From the NCBI RefSeq assembly GCF_001314605.1, contig NZ_LIHP01000008.1, forward strand, positions 1 to 64,000: a DNA stretch of 64,000 bases, in the 5' to 3' direction. The stretch is from Marinobacter sp. HL-58 (GTDB lineage: Bacteria; Pseudomonadota; Gammaproteobacteria; Pseudomonadales; Oleiphilaceae). The position numbers were made by a program, and so were the translations under genes. Positions 1-7,410 of the stretch are shown one piece after another. Under the pieces are notes generated by a model, which was not told the DNA's origin, ran no database searches, and saw only the letters and a list, made by a program, of their open reading frames with translations. Position 1 is the stretch's first letter. Every line of letters begins with the position of its first letter.

Positions 1-221
1 GATTGATAGGGCATGTCCCGCTTGTTGGCTTCGATTTTGATCCGATCAAGCAAGGTTTCCGGCAACCGGAGTGAGATCGTCTTGGTTGAGGGTTTCAGCT
101 TCGGGAACGATGCCGGCTTGGCCTGACTCCAATCCAGGTAATCTGTGGAATCGTGGGTTTCCCAGAACTCTCGCTCTTCTGCTTCAGTTTTAAATTCAGG
201 CATCTTTTTTAGCTTGCTCAT
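1..221 (-). CDS. CopG/BrnA-type antitoxin, 3' end beyond the window
   Basis: The reading frame starts at the ATG ending at 221 and is still open at base 1, so about 73 N-terminal codons are visible. It begins MSKLKKMPEFKTEAEEREF, followed by ETHDSTDYLDW and a segment with SLRLPETLLDRIK, which is the ribbon-helix-helix pattern of CopG-type antitoxins paired with BrnT toxins. It would bind and neutralise the toxin and repress the shared promoter. The start lies about 26 bases inside the end of the toxin gene, so translation is probably coupled, with the toxin first, as is usual for brnTA. The C-terminus is not visible, so the choice between BrnA proper and the CopG_antitoxin family is open. Confidence 0.8.
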   Translation of the reverse strand, partial: MSKLKKMPEFKTEAEEREFWETHDSTDYLDWSQAKPASFPKLKPSTKTISLRLPETLLDRIKIEANKRDMPYQ

Positions 222-507
222 AAACAGCCCTCTCTTTACGGTGCATGTCGCGAGCAAAAATCACTCTGATCAGCGTACCGTTCTGCCTTAGTGTGAACGT
301 AATGTGGAGCAGTCTCTCATCATCCGTTACACCAAGGGCGTGAAAACGGGCCTCAGTCTGGCTGTGCTTGGAGTCATCCAGCACCAGAAGTGGTTCGTTA
401 AAGAAAATTTCTTCCGCTTCGGACTGGTTTACGCCATGTTTCTCCGCGTTCTTGCGGGAGTTGCCTTCGTCCCAGTCAAAGCCAGTAACTTGTACCCAGT
501 TGATCAT
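196..507 (-). CDS. brnT: BrnT family type II toxin
   Basis: 103 residues, normal for BrnT, a small RelE-fold ribonuclease toxin that blocks translation by cutting RNA. The family hallmarks are visible: an N-terminal FDWDEGNSRKNAEKHGV block, a central LLHITFTLR strand and a C-terminal FARDMHRKERAVYE block, where the Arg and Glu residues typical of BrnT lie. The ATG at 507 is preceded by a strong promoter at 514-541. It overlaps the downstream antitoxin gene. Both lie antisense to the attC-like site at 547-629, so if this is an integron cassette the pair is carried in reverse orientation with its own promoter. The identity is read from sequence; activity is inferred. Confidence 0.88.
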   Translation of the reverse strand: MINWVQVTGFDWDEGNSRKNAEKHGVNQSEAEEIFFNEPLLVLDDSKHSQTEARFHALGVTDDERLLHITFTLRQNGTLIRVIFARDMHRKERAVYEQAKKDA

Positions 508-511
508 AAAA

Positions 512-541
512 GTATATTATCAGCATATACACTGGCGTCAA
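512..541 (-). promoter_or_regulatory. brnT promoter overlapping a palindromic operator
   Basis: Reading the minus strand, a TTGACG -35 box (541-536), a 16-base spacer and a TAATAT -10 box (519-514) lie just upstream of the brnT start. Over the -10 region sits an inverted repeat, GTATAT (512-517) and ATATAC (525-530), with a 7-base centre. Toxin-antitoxin operons of this class are autorepressed by the antitoxin, so the palindrome is the obvious binding site. The boxes and repeat are seen directly; the regulatory role is inferred. Confidence 0.65.
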
Positions 542-546
542 CAAGT

Positions 547-629
547 GCTAACTAATGCAGGCACGGCGACGCCCTTTACATTGCGCCTTCGGCTCCATTT
601 CAAGGGCGCGCATGCTGCAGGCGTTGAGC
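547..629 (+). other. attC-like recombination site (integron cassette boundary)
   Basis: The stretch folds with the architecture of an integron attC. The left end GCTAAC (547-552) pairs with GTTGAGC (623-629), which fits the GTTRRRY core, leaving one bulged G. A 3-by-3 unpaired spacer follows. TGCAG (556-560) then pairs with CTGCA (615-619), with an extra G (561) on the left arm as in canonical L'' boxes. Inside, GCCCTT (571-576) pairs with AAGGGC (602-607) around a variable loop. The left core departs from RYYYAAC at two positions. The neighbours are toxin-antitoxin genes or remnants, typical cassette cargo. No integrase gene is in the window. Confidence 0.55.
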
Positions 630-698
630 CTGTAGAAAAACCCCGAAATCCCCGCTCCGGTTTGATAGGATCAGGCAAACGGACAAGGAGTCGTTGGC

Positions 699-785
699 AT
701 GCCCCGCTTCAAGGACTACAACTAAAACTACGATCAGAATGCCATGGTCGTGATCAACTACCAGGAACAGCTTCAGCCCGGCAAG
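699..785 (+). pseudogene. IS1182-like transposase N-terminal remnant
   Basis: An AGGAG-type ribosome site (686-690) precedes ATG 699, which opens MPRFKDYN, then an in-frame TAA at 723, then NYDQNAMVVINYQEQLQPG in the same frame. This resembles the first 25 to 30 residues of IS1182-family transposases (a K/RYKxYxYxQ start followed by QLxPG). The similarity stops abruptly at about 785, where the frame continues into a HigA-like sequence. Only the 5' end of the element survives. The family assignment is from memory of the N-terminal pattern and is moderate. Confidence 0.45.
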
Positions 786-935
786 GCCGGTATCAATCCC
801 GAAATGGCTATCCGGCTCTCTATTTCTTTTGATACCTCGGCAGAAAGCTGGCTGAATCAGCAGTTCCAATATGAGCTCTGGCAGGCTGAACAGGATCGCA
901 AAGAGCTTAACGTGAAGAAGCTTGTTGCGGCCTGA
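786..935 (+). pseudogene. HigA-type antitoxin C-terminal remnant
   Basis: About 50 codons read AGINPEMAIRLSISF, then ESWLNQQFQYELWQAEQ, and stop at TGA 933-935. This matches the C-terminal half of HigA/XRE antitoxins, where INPEMAIRL, a short FGTS-like turn and SWLNxQxxYDLWxAE are typical. The N-terminal half, including the DNA-binding helix-turn-helix, is missing and replaced by the transposase remnant in the same frame, giving an ORF of 63 codons from ATG 744. No higB toxin is nearby. Bases 936-999 continue in frame with WLRNLLKRNPAQLV, which may be another decayed element but is too short to name. Confidence 0.55.
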
Positions 936-999
936 AGCAGCGACCACCTGGACACGGACTGGCTGCGTAACCTGCTAAAACGTAATCCAGCCCAGTTGG

Positions 1000-2307
1000 T
1001 TACAAGTCTGGTTTTCGGGTTTCCGTGGCTGGTATTGTCAGCATCAGCAGGAATCCCACCAGCAGGAAAGCGAGGATCGTGCTCATCCCCCAGCGCTGAC
1101 TGTCGGTTATTGCCGTGACCCAGCCCACCAGCAATGGGCCGGCGAAGGCTGTCGCCTTGCCGGAGAAGGCGAACAGGCCAAACATCTGCGTTTGCAGGTG
1201 TGGTGGGGCAACACGGGCCAGGTGGGAGCGGCTGGCGGACTGCAGCGGTCCCACGAATATACCCAGGATCATGCCCCACACCCAGAATGCCGTGGCTCCG
1301 TCCACCACCAGGATGGCCAGCGCGCTGCTTCCCAGTCCCACCAGTGACAGCAGAATGGTGTTACGCCCGCCCAGGGCATCGTCAATCCAGGCGAAAGCAA
1401 CCGCGCCCAGTCCCGCTGTTACATTCAGGGCAATGGCGAACTGCAGTACTTCCGTGGTGTTCATATCGAAGGTGCCGGCGGCGTATACACCACCGAACGT
1501 GAAGATAGTGGCGAGGCCATCGGTATAGAGCATGCGGGCGATCAGAAAACGCACGATTTCCCTGTACTGGCGTACATGGACAATGGACTCCTTCAGCTGA
1601 GTGAATCCGGCCCGGGTAGCAGCAGCCAGGTTAAGGCCGGTGGACGGCCGATCCGGAATAAAGAAGAACGCTGGCAGGGCAAACACCAGGTACCAGACAG
1701 CGACCAGAACAAAGGTGGCACGCACGTGCTCGGCCTCGTCCCGGTTCAGGTTGAAAGGATTGAAGTCAGTCTCGATAAAGCCGTACAGCGCTACCACCAG
1801 GCTCAGAACACCGCCGACATAACCGAGGCCCCAGGCCCAGCCAGACCATCGGCCGGTGCGCTCCTGGCTGGCCAGGTCCGGTAACATGGAATTGTAGAAA
1901 ATGAAGGCAAATTCGGCACCGAGCGTGCCAAGGCCCACCCACAGGGCCGCTTTCCAGAACTGATCCTGGTCCGGTGTTATGGTCCAGAGCATGGCGCAGG
2001 ATGCTACGCACAAAAGGGTGAAGCTGATAAACCAGGGTTTGCGGCGGCCCGACTGGTCCGCAATGGCCCCCAGGATGGGAGCCAGAATGGCAATAATGAC
2101 GCCGGAAACGCCTACAATGGTACCCCAGGCCTCGGTGCCGGCCACCTCATTCTGCATAACCGATGCACTGAAATACTGGGCAAAGACAAACGTCAGGATG
2201 ATGGTAAAGAACGCGCTGTTGGCCCAGTCATAAAATGCCCAGGACCATAGCGCCCGTTTGTTTTCAGGCGCACCCTGGGGTCGGGGGAGGGGCGTTTGTA
2301 GTGGCAT
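1000..2307 (-). CDS. MFS transporter, Atg22/UMF1-like family
   Basis: 435 residues, predicted inner-membrane carrier with about 12 transmembrane helices. The N-terminal WSWAFYDWANSAF motif in the first helix is diagnostic of the Atg22/UMF1 branch of the major facilitator superfamily, whose fungal founder is a vacuolar amino acid effluxer; bacterial substrates are mostly unknown. ADQSGRRKPW after helix 3 is the usual charged MFS loop. The start at 2307 has an AGGAG sequence about 11 bases upstream. It stands alone, divergent from the diguanylate cyclase at 2499. Substrate cannot be told from sequence. Confidence 0.85.
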   Translation of the reverse strand: MPLQTPLPRPQGAPENKRALWSWAFYDWANSAFFTIILTFVFAQYFSASVMQNEVAGTEAWGTIVGVSGVIIAILAPILGAIADQSGRRKPWFISFTLLCVASCAMLWTITPDQDQFWKAALWVGLGTLGAEFAFIFYNSMLPDLASQERTGRWSGWAWGLGYVGGVLSLVVALYGFIETDFNPFNLNRDEAEHVRATFVLVAVWYLVFALPAFFFIPDRPSTGLNLAAATRAGFTQLKESIVHVRQYREIVRFLIARMLYTDGLATIFTFGGVYAAGTFDMNTTEVLQFAIALNVTAGLGAVAFAWIDDALGGRNTILLSLVGLGSSALAILVVDGATAFWVWGMILGIFVGPLQSASRSHLARVAPPHLQTQMFGLFAFSGKATAFAGPLLVGWVTAITDSQRWGMSTILAFLLVGFLLMLTIPATETRKPDL

Positions 2308-2498
2308 GTGAAGCTGAACTCCTGTTCCTTGCGAGGCCGGTCCGTGCCGTGATTGTCGCCGTTATGTCCGCATTTGCCCAGCCCCGCGGGTTAAACCCCC
2401 TTCAGGTTGGCGGCCTGTTGGTGCAGGAAAACCTGCCGGATTGGGAATGAGCGCCTCGCTGCAGATGTTTGCTTGCTCTACACTCTCAGTAACTGAGG

Positions 2499-4049
2499 GT
2501 GGACATGGCCCTTCATTTCCTGGGTAACAGAGCATCTATGTCGCAAATTGACGATGACGGGCAGCAAAGCGGCTTCCCCGATCTGTTCCCGAAGCTGGCT
2601 TCGGGCGTGCCGGGGATATTGTTTATTTACCAGCGCAGTGCGGATGGCCTGCACCATCGCTACCCTTTTGTCAGTGACAGGGTCCGGACCCTGTTCGGGC
2701 TCGAGCCCGGGGATCTGAACCGTGATGGCCAGGTGGTATTCTCGGTGGTACATCCGGAGGATGTCGCCGGCGTTGCCGCCAGTATTGAGGAATCCGCCAG
2801 TAAACTCACACCCTGGCAGCACCAGGCAAGAATGCGTCTTGTCAGTGGTGACTATCACTGGTTCGAGTCTGATTCGATACCGGAACTACAGGCCGATGGC
2901 AGCGTGCTCTGGTATGGCCAGTTCAACGATATCCAGGCGTTCAAGGACCTGGAGTTTTCCCTGCGGGAGAGCGAGGCGGAGTTTTCCTTCCAGGCGGGTT
3001 TCCAGAAGCTGATCGCGCGCCTGTCTTCGGATTTTATCACCCGTGGTTTTGGCGACATCGATCAGAGCATTAATCAGGTACTGGAAGCGATTGGCCGGTT
3101 TTTCGGAGTGGACCGGGCCTATCTGTACAGTGTTCCCGAACAGCGTGCGGAAATGACCAATACCCACGAATGGTGCCGTGAGGGTGTGGAGTCACTCATT
3201 GACTCCCAGCAGCAGGTACCAATTGATACCTTCGCCTGGTGGCACCAGCAGATTGACCAGATGATTCTGGCGAATCGCCCGGTTTTTATCGAGGATGTGG
3301 CTGCGCTCCCGGAAGAGGCTGGTCCGGAGAAAGCCTTACTGACGGAGCAGGGGGTTTGTTCCATGTTCTGTGTGCCGGTGCGAACCAGGGGCATGGTGTC
3401 CGGTTTCTTCGGAGTGGATTCCCTGAGCCCCCGGGAATGGCGCACCGACCAGGCTGACCTGTTGATCATAGTATCCGGGTTGCTATCCGGTGCCCTGGAA
3501 CGGCACCGGCTTGAAGAAGAACTCCTGAACCAGTCCATAAGAGACCCGCTGACCGGGCTTCATAACCGTCGCTATCTCTACCCCCGCCTGGATGAAATGA
3601 TCGCCCTGTGGAGCCGTGAGCGGCAACCTTTCGCACTGGCTCTGTTTGACATCGATCATTTCAAGTTGGTTAACGACACCCTTGGCCATCTGGCCGGTGA
3701 CTACGTGCTGAGGGAGTTCACCGGTATATTGCTTGAACATACCCGGGCCACGGATGTGGTGGCCCGTTTCGGTGGCGAGGAGTTTGTGGTGGCTTTTTCG
3801 GCAACGGACGGTGAGGCTGCAGGGGCGCTGGTGAACCGGATCATTGCGAAAGTCAGAAGTTACGATTTTGTTTTTGAAGAGCAGTGTATCCCACTGACCG
3901 TCAGCGCGGGGGTTGCAGCCGTTGGCGATGATGGTTCCACGAATCCTGCCCCGGAATCGCTGCTAGGTGCGGCGGATCACAGGCTCTACATCGCCAAAAG
4001 CGCCGGCCGTGATTGTTTCGCTAATGCATCAGGGCCATCGCGGCTATAA
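2499..4049 (+). CDS. PAS-GAF-GGDEF diguanylate cyclase
   Basis: About 516 residues from GTG 2499; ATG 2505 (with GAGGGTGG just upstream) or ATG 2538 are possible starts. Domains in order: PAS fold at roughly 20-150 (YPFVSDRVRTLFGL, then VVHPEDVAG), GAF at about 165-330 (GRFFGVDRAYLY, CVPVRTRG, FFGVDSL), and GGDEF from about 345 to the end. The active-site loop is GGEEF near residue 424, and RATD five residues before it is the RxxD inhibitory site, so it should make c-di-GMP with product inhibition. There are no transmembrane segments, so sensing is probably cytoplasmic. A short inverted repeat, CTCAGT-A-ACTGAG (2485-2497), sits directly before the start. Confidence 0.9.
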   Translation: MDMALHFLGNRASMSQIDDDGQQSGFPDLFPKLASGVPGILFIYQRSADGLHHRYPFVSDRVRTLFGLEPGDLNRDGQVVFSVVHPEDVAGVAASIEESASKLTPWQHQARMRLVSGDYHWFESDSIPELQADGSVLWYGQFNDIQAFKDLEFSLRESEAEFSFQAGFQKLIARLSSDFITRGFGDIDQSINQVLEAIGRFFGVDRAYLYSVPEQRAEMTNTHEWCREGVESLIDSQQQVPIDTFAWWHQQIDQMILANRPVFIEDVAALPEEAGPEKALLTEQGVCSMFCVPVRTRGMVSGFFGVDSLSPREWRTDQADLLIIVSGLLSGALERHRLEEELLNQSIRDPLTGLHNRRYLYPRLDEMIALWSRERQPFALALFDIDHFKLVNDTLGHLAGDYVLREFTGILLEHTRATDVVARFGGEEFVVAFSATDGEAAGALVNRIIAKVRSYDFVFEEQCIPLTVSAGVAAVGDDGSTNPAPESLLGAADHRLYIAKSAGRDCFANASGPSRL

Positions 4050-4077
4050 CAAAACTTCATTTCCCTTCATATTTCAT

Positions 4078-4100
4078 TTTAGTATATGCTTAGAACTAAA
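4078..4100. promoter_or_regulatory. Inverted repeat upstream of the persulfide dioxygenase gene
   Basis: TTTAGT (4078-4083) and ACTAAA (4095-4100) form perfect 6-base arms around an AT-rich centre, 25 bases before the start at 4126. ArsR-family sulfide sensors of the BigR/SqrR group bind AT-rich palindromes in front of blh genes, so this is a plausible operator. No such regulator gene is in the window. The repeat is seen; the protein that binds it is inferred. Confidence 0.4.
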
Positions 4101-4125
4101 TGTGAATCACCGGGAGATGAGTACC

Positions 4126-4992
4126 ATGACTAATCCACTCGTCCAGCACTTTTTCGACGAACCCACCAATACCTTCAGTTATGTAATCAGTGATCCTGAC
4201 AGCAACGCCTGTGCCATCATCGATTCCGTGCTCGATTTCGACTATGCCGCGGGCAAGACGGATGTGCGGTCCGCCAATGAGATCATTGACTACATCCGGA
4301 ACAGGAACCTCAAGGTAGAGTGGATCATCGAGACCCATGTTCACGCCGATCACCTCTCCGCAGCGCCTTACCTGCACACGGAGCTTGGCGGTAAAACAGG
4401 CATCGGGGCCCATATCGTCGAGGTTCAGGAGATTTTCGGCAAAGCTTTCAACGCCGGTACCGAGTTTGCCCGGGATGGCAGCCAGTTTGATGCTTTGTTC
4501 AATGAGGGTGACACGTTCCGGATCGGTAACCTGGAAGGCCGTGTGTTGCACACGCCCGGTCACACCCCCGCATGCCTGACCTATGTTATCGGGGATGCGG
4601 CGTTCGTGGGGGATACCCTGTTCATGCCGGATTACGGCACAGCCCGTTGCGACTTCCCCGGCGGTGATGCGCGGACACTGTACCAGTCGATTCAGAAGGT
4701 CCTGGCATTGCCTCCCGAGACCCGCATTTTCCTTTGCCACGACTACAAGGCGCCGGACAGGGATGAATACCAGCACATGACCACGGTAGCGGAACAGCGC
4801 CGCCACAATATCCATGTGCATGAGGGTGTTTCCGAGGATGAATTTGTGAAAATGCGGACCGAGCGCGATGCGACACTGGATATGCCCCGGCTGATCCTGC
4901 CGTCGGTGCAGGTTAATATGCGGGCCGGGCATATGCCCCCTGCCGAGGATAACGGGCAGGTTTACCTGAAAGTCCCGGTTAACCTGTTCTGA
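4126..4992 (+). CDS. blh: Blh-like MBL-fold persulfide (sulfur) dioxygenase
   Basis: 288 residues from ATG 4126, chosen because GGGAG ends nine bases upstream; ATG 4117 is in frame but abuts it. The metal motif THVHADHLSAAPYL (about residue 69 onward) and HTPGHTPACLTYVIGD mark the ETHE1/Blh branch of the metallo-beta-lactamase superfamily, which oxidises glutathione persulfide to sulfite using a single iron. FVGDTLFMPDYGTARCDFPGG is the family's second metal-ligand region. The SulP carrier gene follows after 8 bases, so the two are probably co-transcribed for sulfide detoxification and export of oxidised sulfur anions. An inverted repeat precedes the gene. No rhodanese domain is fused. Confidence 0.85.
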   Translation: MTNPLVQHFFDEPTNTFSYVISDPDSNACAIIDSVLDFDYAAGKTDVRSANEIIDYIRNRNLKVEWIIETHVHADHLSAAPYLHTELGGKTGIGAHIVEVQEIFGKAFNAGTEFARDGSQFDALFNEGDTFRIGNLEGRVLHTPGHTPACLTYVIGDAAFVGDTLFMPDYGTARCDFPGGDARTLYQSIQKVLALPPETRIFLCHDYKAPDRDEYQHMTTVAEQRRHNIHVHEGVSEDEFVKMRTERDATLDMPRLILPSVQVNMRAGHMPPAEDNGQVYLKVPVNLF

Positions 4993-5000
4993 GATTCCCG

Positions 5001-6827
5001 ATGAATCTGAAACGCTATCTGCCCATCCTGCAATGGGCGCCAGAGTATGGCCGTGACCAGGCCACCAGTGACCTGGTGGCCGCGGTTATCGTGACGGTCA
5101 TGCTCATCCCCCAGTCACTGGCCTATGCACTGCTGGCAGGCCTGCCCGCCCACGTGGGTCTGTACGCCAGTATCCTGCCGCTGGCGATCTACGCCGTGTT
5201 CGGCACCAGCCGGACCCTGTCTGTGGGCCCGGTGGCGGTTACTTCCCTGATGACCGCGGCCGCGCTGGCGCCCCTGGCGGAATCCGGTACTCCGGAATAC
5301 ATTGCCGGTGCGGTTCTGCTGGCGGTGATGTCGGGCCTGATGCTGACACTGATGGGCGTTCTCAGGCTCGGCTTCCTGGCCAATTTTCTCAGCCATCCGG
5401 TTATTTCAGGTTTTATCACGGCTTCCGGTATTGTCATTGCAGCCAGCCAGCTCAAGCATATTTTCGGTATTCAGGCATCCGGCCATAATCTGTTGTCGAT
5501 TGGCCAGTCCCTGATAATGTCGGCAGCAGACATCAACCTGGCGACTCTGGCCGTCGGTGGCGGAGCGTTACTGTTTCTGGTACTTGCCCGAAAACGTCTG
5601 AAACCTGCGCTCATGGCCATGGGCCTGGTACCGAGAACGGCCGATATTCTCACCAAAACCGCACCCATTCTGGCGGTGCTGGTTACCACCCTGGTAGCCT
5701 GGCTGTTCCAGCTCGACTCCCAGGGTGTGCGCCTGGTGGGTGATGTTCCCCGTGGATTGCCCGATTTCACAATGCCCAGCCTGGACATGGGATTGTGGCA
5801 GCAACTGGCGGTCAGTGCCTTGCTGATCAGCGTGGTGGGTTTCGTGGAGTCGGTGTCTGTGGGCCAGACTCTGGCTGCCAAGCGGCGCCAGAGGATTGAT
5901 CCGGACCAGGAACTGATAGGCCTTGGTACCGCCAACCTCGGAGCCGGTTTTTCCGGTGGCATGCCGGTAACCGGTGGTTTTTCCCGCTCTGTGGTCAATT
6001 TCGATGCCGGCGCCGAGACCCCGGCAGCCGGGGCCTACGCCGCGATGGGCATTGCCCTTGCCACCCTGTTCCTGACACCGGCCATCGCCTACCTGCCCCA
6101 GGCCACCCTGGCGGCTACCATCATCGTGGCAGTCTCCACCCTGATCGACTTTCCGGCCCTCGGCCGTACATGGCGTTATTCCCGGACGGATTTCGGCGCC
6201 ATGCTCGCGACCATCGTACTGACACTGGTGCACAGCGTTGAAGCCGGCATTATCGCGGGTGTGGCCCTGTCCATCGGCCTGTTCCTGTACCGGACAAGCC
6301 GCCCCCACAGCGCAGTGATCGGCCGTGTGCCGGGTACCGAGCATTTCCGTAATGTGCTGCGGCATCAGGTTGAACTCTGCCCCAGGGTGACCTTCCTGCG
6401 GGTGGATGAAAGCCTGTATTTTGCCAACGCCCGCTTCCTGGAAGAAACCGTGATGGACCTGGTCACCCGGCAACCGGAACTGCAGGACCTGGTTCTGGTG
6501 TGCCCGGCGGTCAATCTGGTGGACGCGTCAGCCCTCGAAAGCCTGGAAGCGATCAATGAGCGGTTGACGGATGCAGGCGTCCGGCTGCATCTTTCGGACG
6601 TAAAAGGACCTGTAATGGACCGCCTCAGGGACACGGAGTTGCTGGCGGACCTTGGAGGTCAGGTTTTTCTGAGTGCCTACGAGGCCTGGCAGGTACTGAC
6701 CCGGCCCTGTACCAAGGTGACTCAACGTCCGGATTCGGAGCATTCACACCATGGGAATGACAGAGAACCTGCTCTCTGCCAGCCAGTTAATTATCACCGG
6801 CCTGATATTCCTGGCGATACTGGTTAA
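5001..6827 (+). CDS. SulP family inorganic anion transporter with STAS domain
   Basis: 608 residues. The membrane part (about 15-420) opens with the SulP signature around DLVAAVIVTVMLIPQSLAYA and includes SGGMPVTGGFSRS in the substrate-site helices. A cytoplasmic STAS domain follows at about 440-560 (LRVDESLYFANARFLEE, then VNLVDASALESLE). SulP proteins move sulfate, bicarbonate and related anions; beside Blh, export or uptake of sulfur oxyanions is likely. The last 26 codons overlap the next gene by 77 bases and have a low-complexity, non-family sequence (EHSHHGNDREPAL), suggesting that an original stop codon was lost. Confidence 0.9.
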   Translation: MNLKRYLPILQWAPEYGRDQATSDLVAAVIVTVMLIPQSLAYALLAGLPAHVGLYASILPLAIYAVFGTSRTLSVGPVAVTSLMTAAALAPLAESGTPEYIAGAVLLAVMSGLMLTLMGVLRLGFLANFLSHPVISGFITASGIVIAASQLKHIFGIQASGHNLLSIGQSLIMSAADINLATLAVGGGALLFLVLARKRLKPALMAMGLVPRTADILTKTAPILAVLVTTLVAWLFQLDSQGVRLVGDVPRGLPDFTMPSLDMGLWQQLAVSALLISVVGFVESVSVGQTLAAKRRQRIDPDQELIGLGTANLGAGFSGGMPVTGGFSRSVVNFDAGAETPAAGAYAAMGIALATLFLTPAIAYLPQATLAATIIVAVSTLIDFPALGRTWRYSRTDFGAMLATIVLTLVHSVEAGIIAGVALSIGLFLYRTSRPHSAVIGRVPGTEHFRNVLRHQVELCPRVTFLRVDESLYFANARFLEETVMDLVTRQPELQDLVLVCPAVNLVDASALESLEAINERLTDAGVRLHLSDVKGPVMDRLRDTELLADLGGQVFLSAYEAWQVLTRPCTKVTQRPDSEHSHHGNDREPALCQPVNYHRPDIPGDTG

Positions 6828-7410
6828 CGCTGCCCGGGGGATCAACTGGTCGGAATTTCGCCGTGACCAGGCCCTGCAACATACGTTTTTCGGGGCTGCG
6901 GTGGTTCTCGGTTTTGTCTGGCAACTGCGAGCCGGGATCTCTCCCGGCCTGTCCATCCACGTCTTCGGCATGACCCTGATTACCCTGATGATGGGCTGGC
7001 GATTGGCGGTGCTGTCGGGGTTGCTGGCATTGGTCATTACCGTCATTACCGGGCGGGAACCACTGATTGCTTTTGCCGCCAACGGCCTGGTTACGGTGAT
7101 GGTGCCGGCGCTGGTCAGCCACGGCATAATGCTATGGGAGCGAAAACGGAATTTCCGGAATTTCTTTGCCTATATCTTCTTTTGCGGGTTTTTTGGTGCT
7201 GGCATTTCCGTGGCGGTGGCAGGCGTGGTGATGTGCCTGATGCTGTGGTCCGCCGGGGTGTATAGCTTCGGTGAGCTGGTCCATGAGTATCTGCGGTATC
7301 TTCCGCTCTTCATGATCCCCGAAGGCTTTGTAAACGGCGCATTTGTTACCGGCCTGATGGTGTTTCATCCGGACCGGTTGTCGACCCTGGACCAGCGTCG
7401 TTACCGCTGA
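6751..7410 (+). CDS. COG3235-like membrane protein (ECF-permease-like)
   Basis: 219 residues with about six hydrophobic helices. It resembles the COG3235 group, which is often annotated as energy-coupling-factor transporter permease and is distantly related to CbiM-type S-components. SIHVFGMTLITLMMGWRLA and FIPEG-like FMIPEGFVNGAFVTG match the conserved helices. The start at 6751 lies inside the end of the SulP gene, and the stop overlaps the convergent GGDEF-EAL gene by about 10 bases. No ECF ATPase or T-component is adjacent, so a transport role and substrate are not established. Confidence 0.65.
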   Translation: MGMTENLLSASQLIITGLIFLAILVNAARGINWSEFRRDQALQHTFFGAAVVLGFVWQLRAGISPGLSIHVFGMTLITLMMGWRLAVLSGLLALVITVITGREPLIAFAANGLVTVMVPALVSHGIMLWERKRNFRNFFAYIFFCGFFGAGISVAVAGVVMCLMLWSAGVYSFGELVHEYLRYLPLFMIPEGFVNGAFVTGLMVFHPDRLSTLDQRRYR

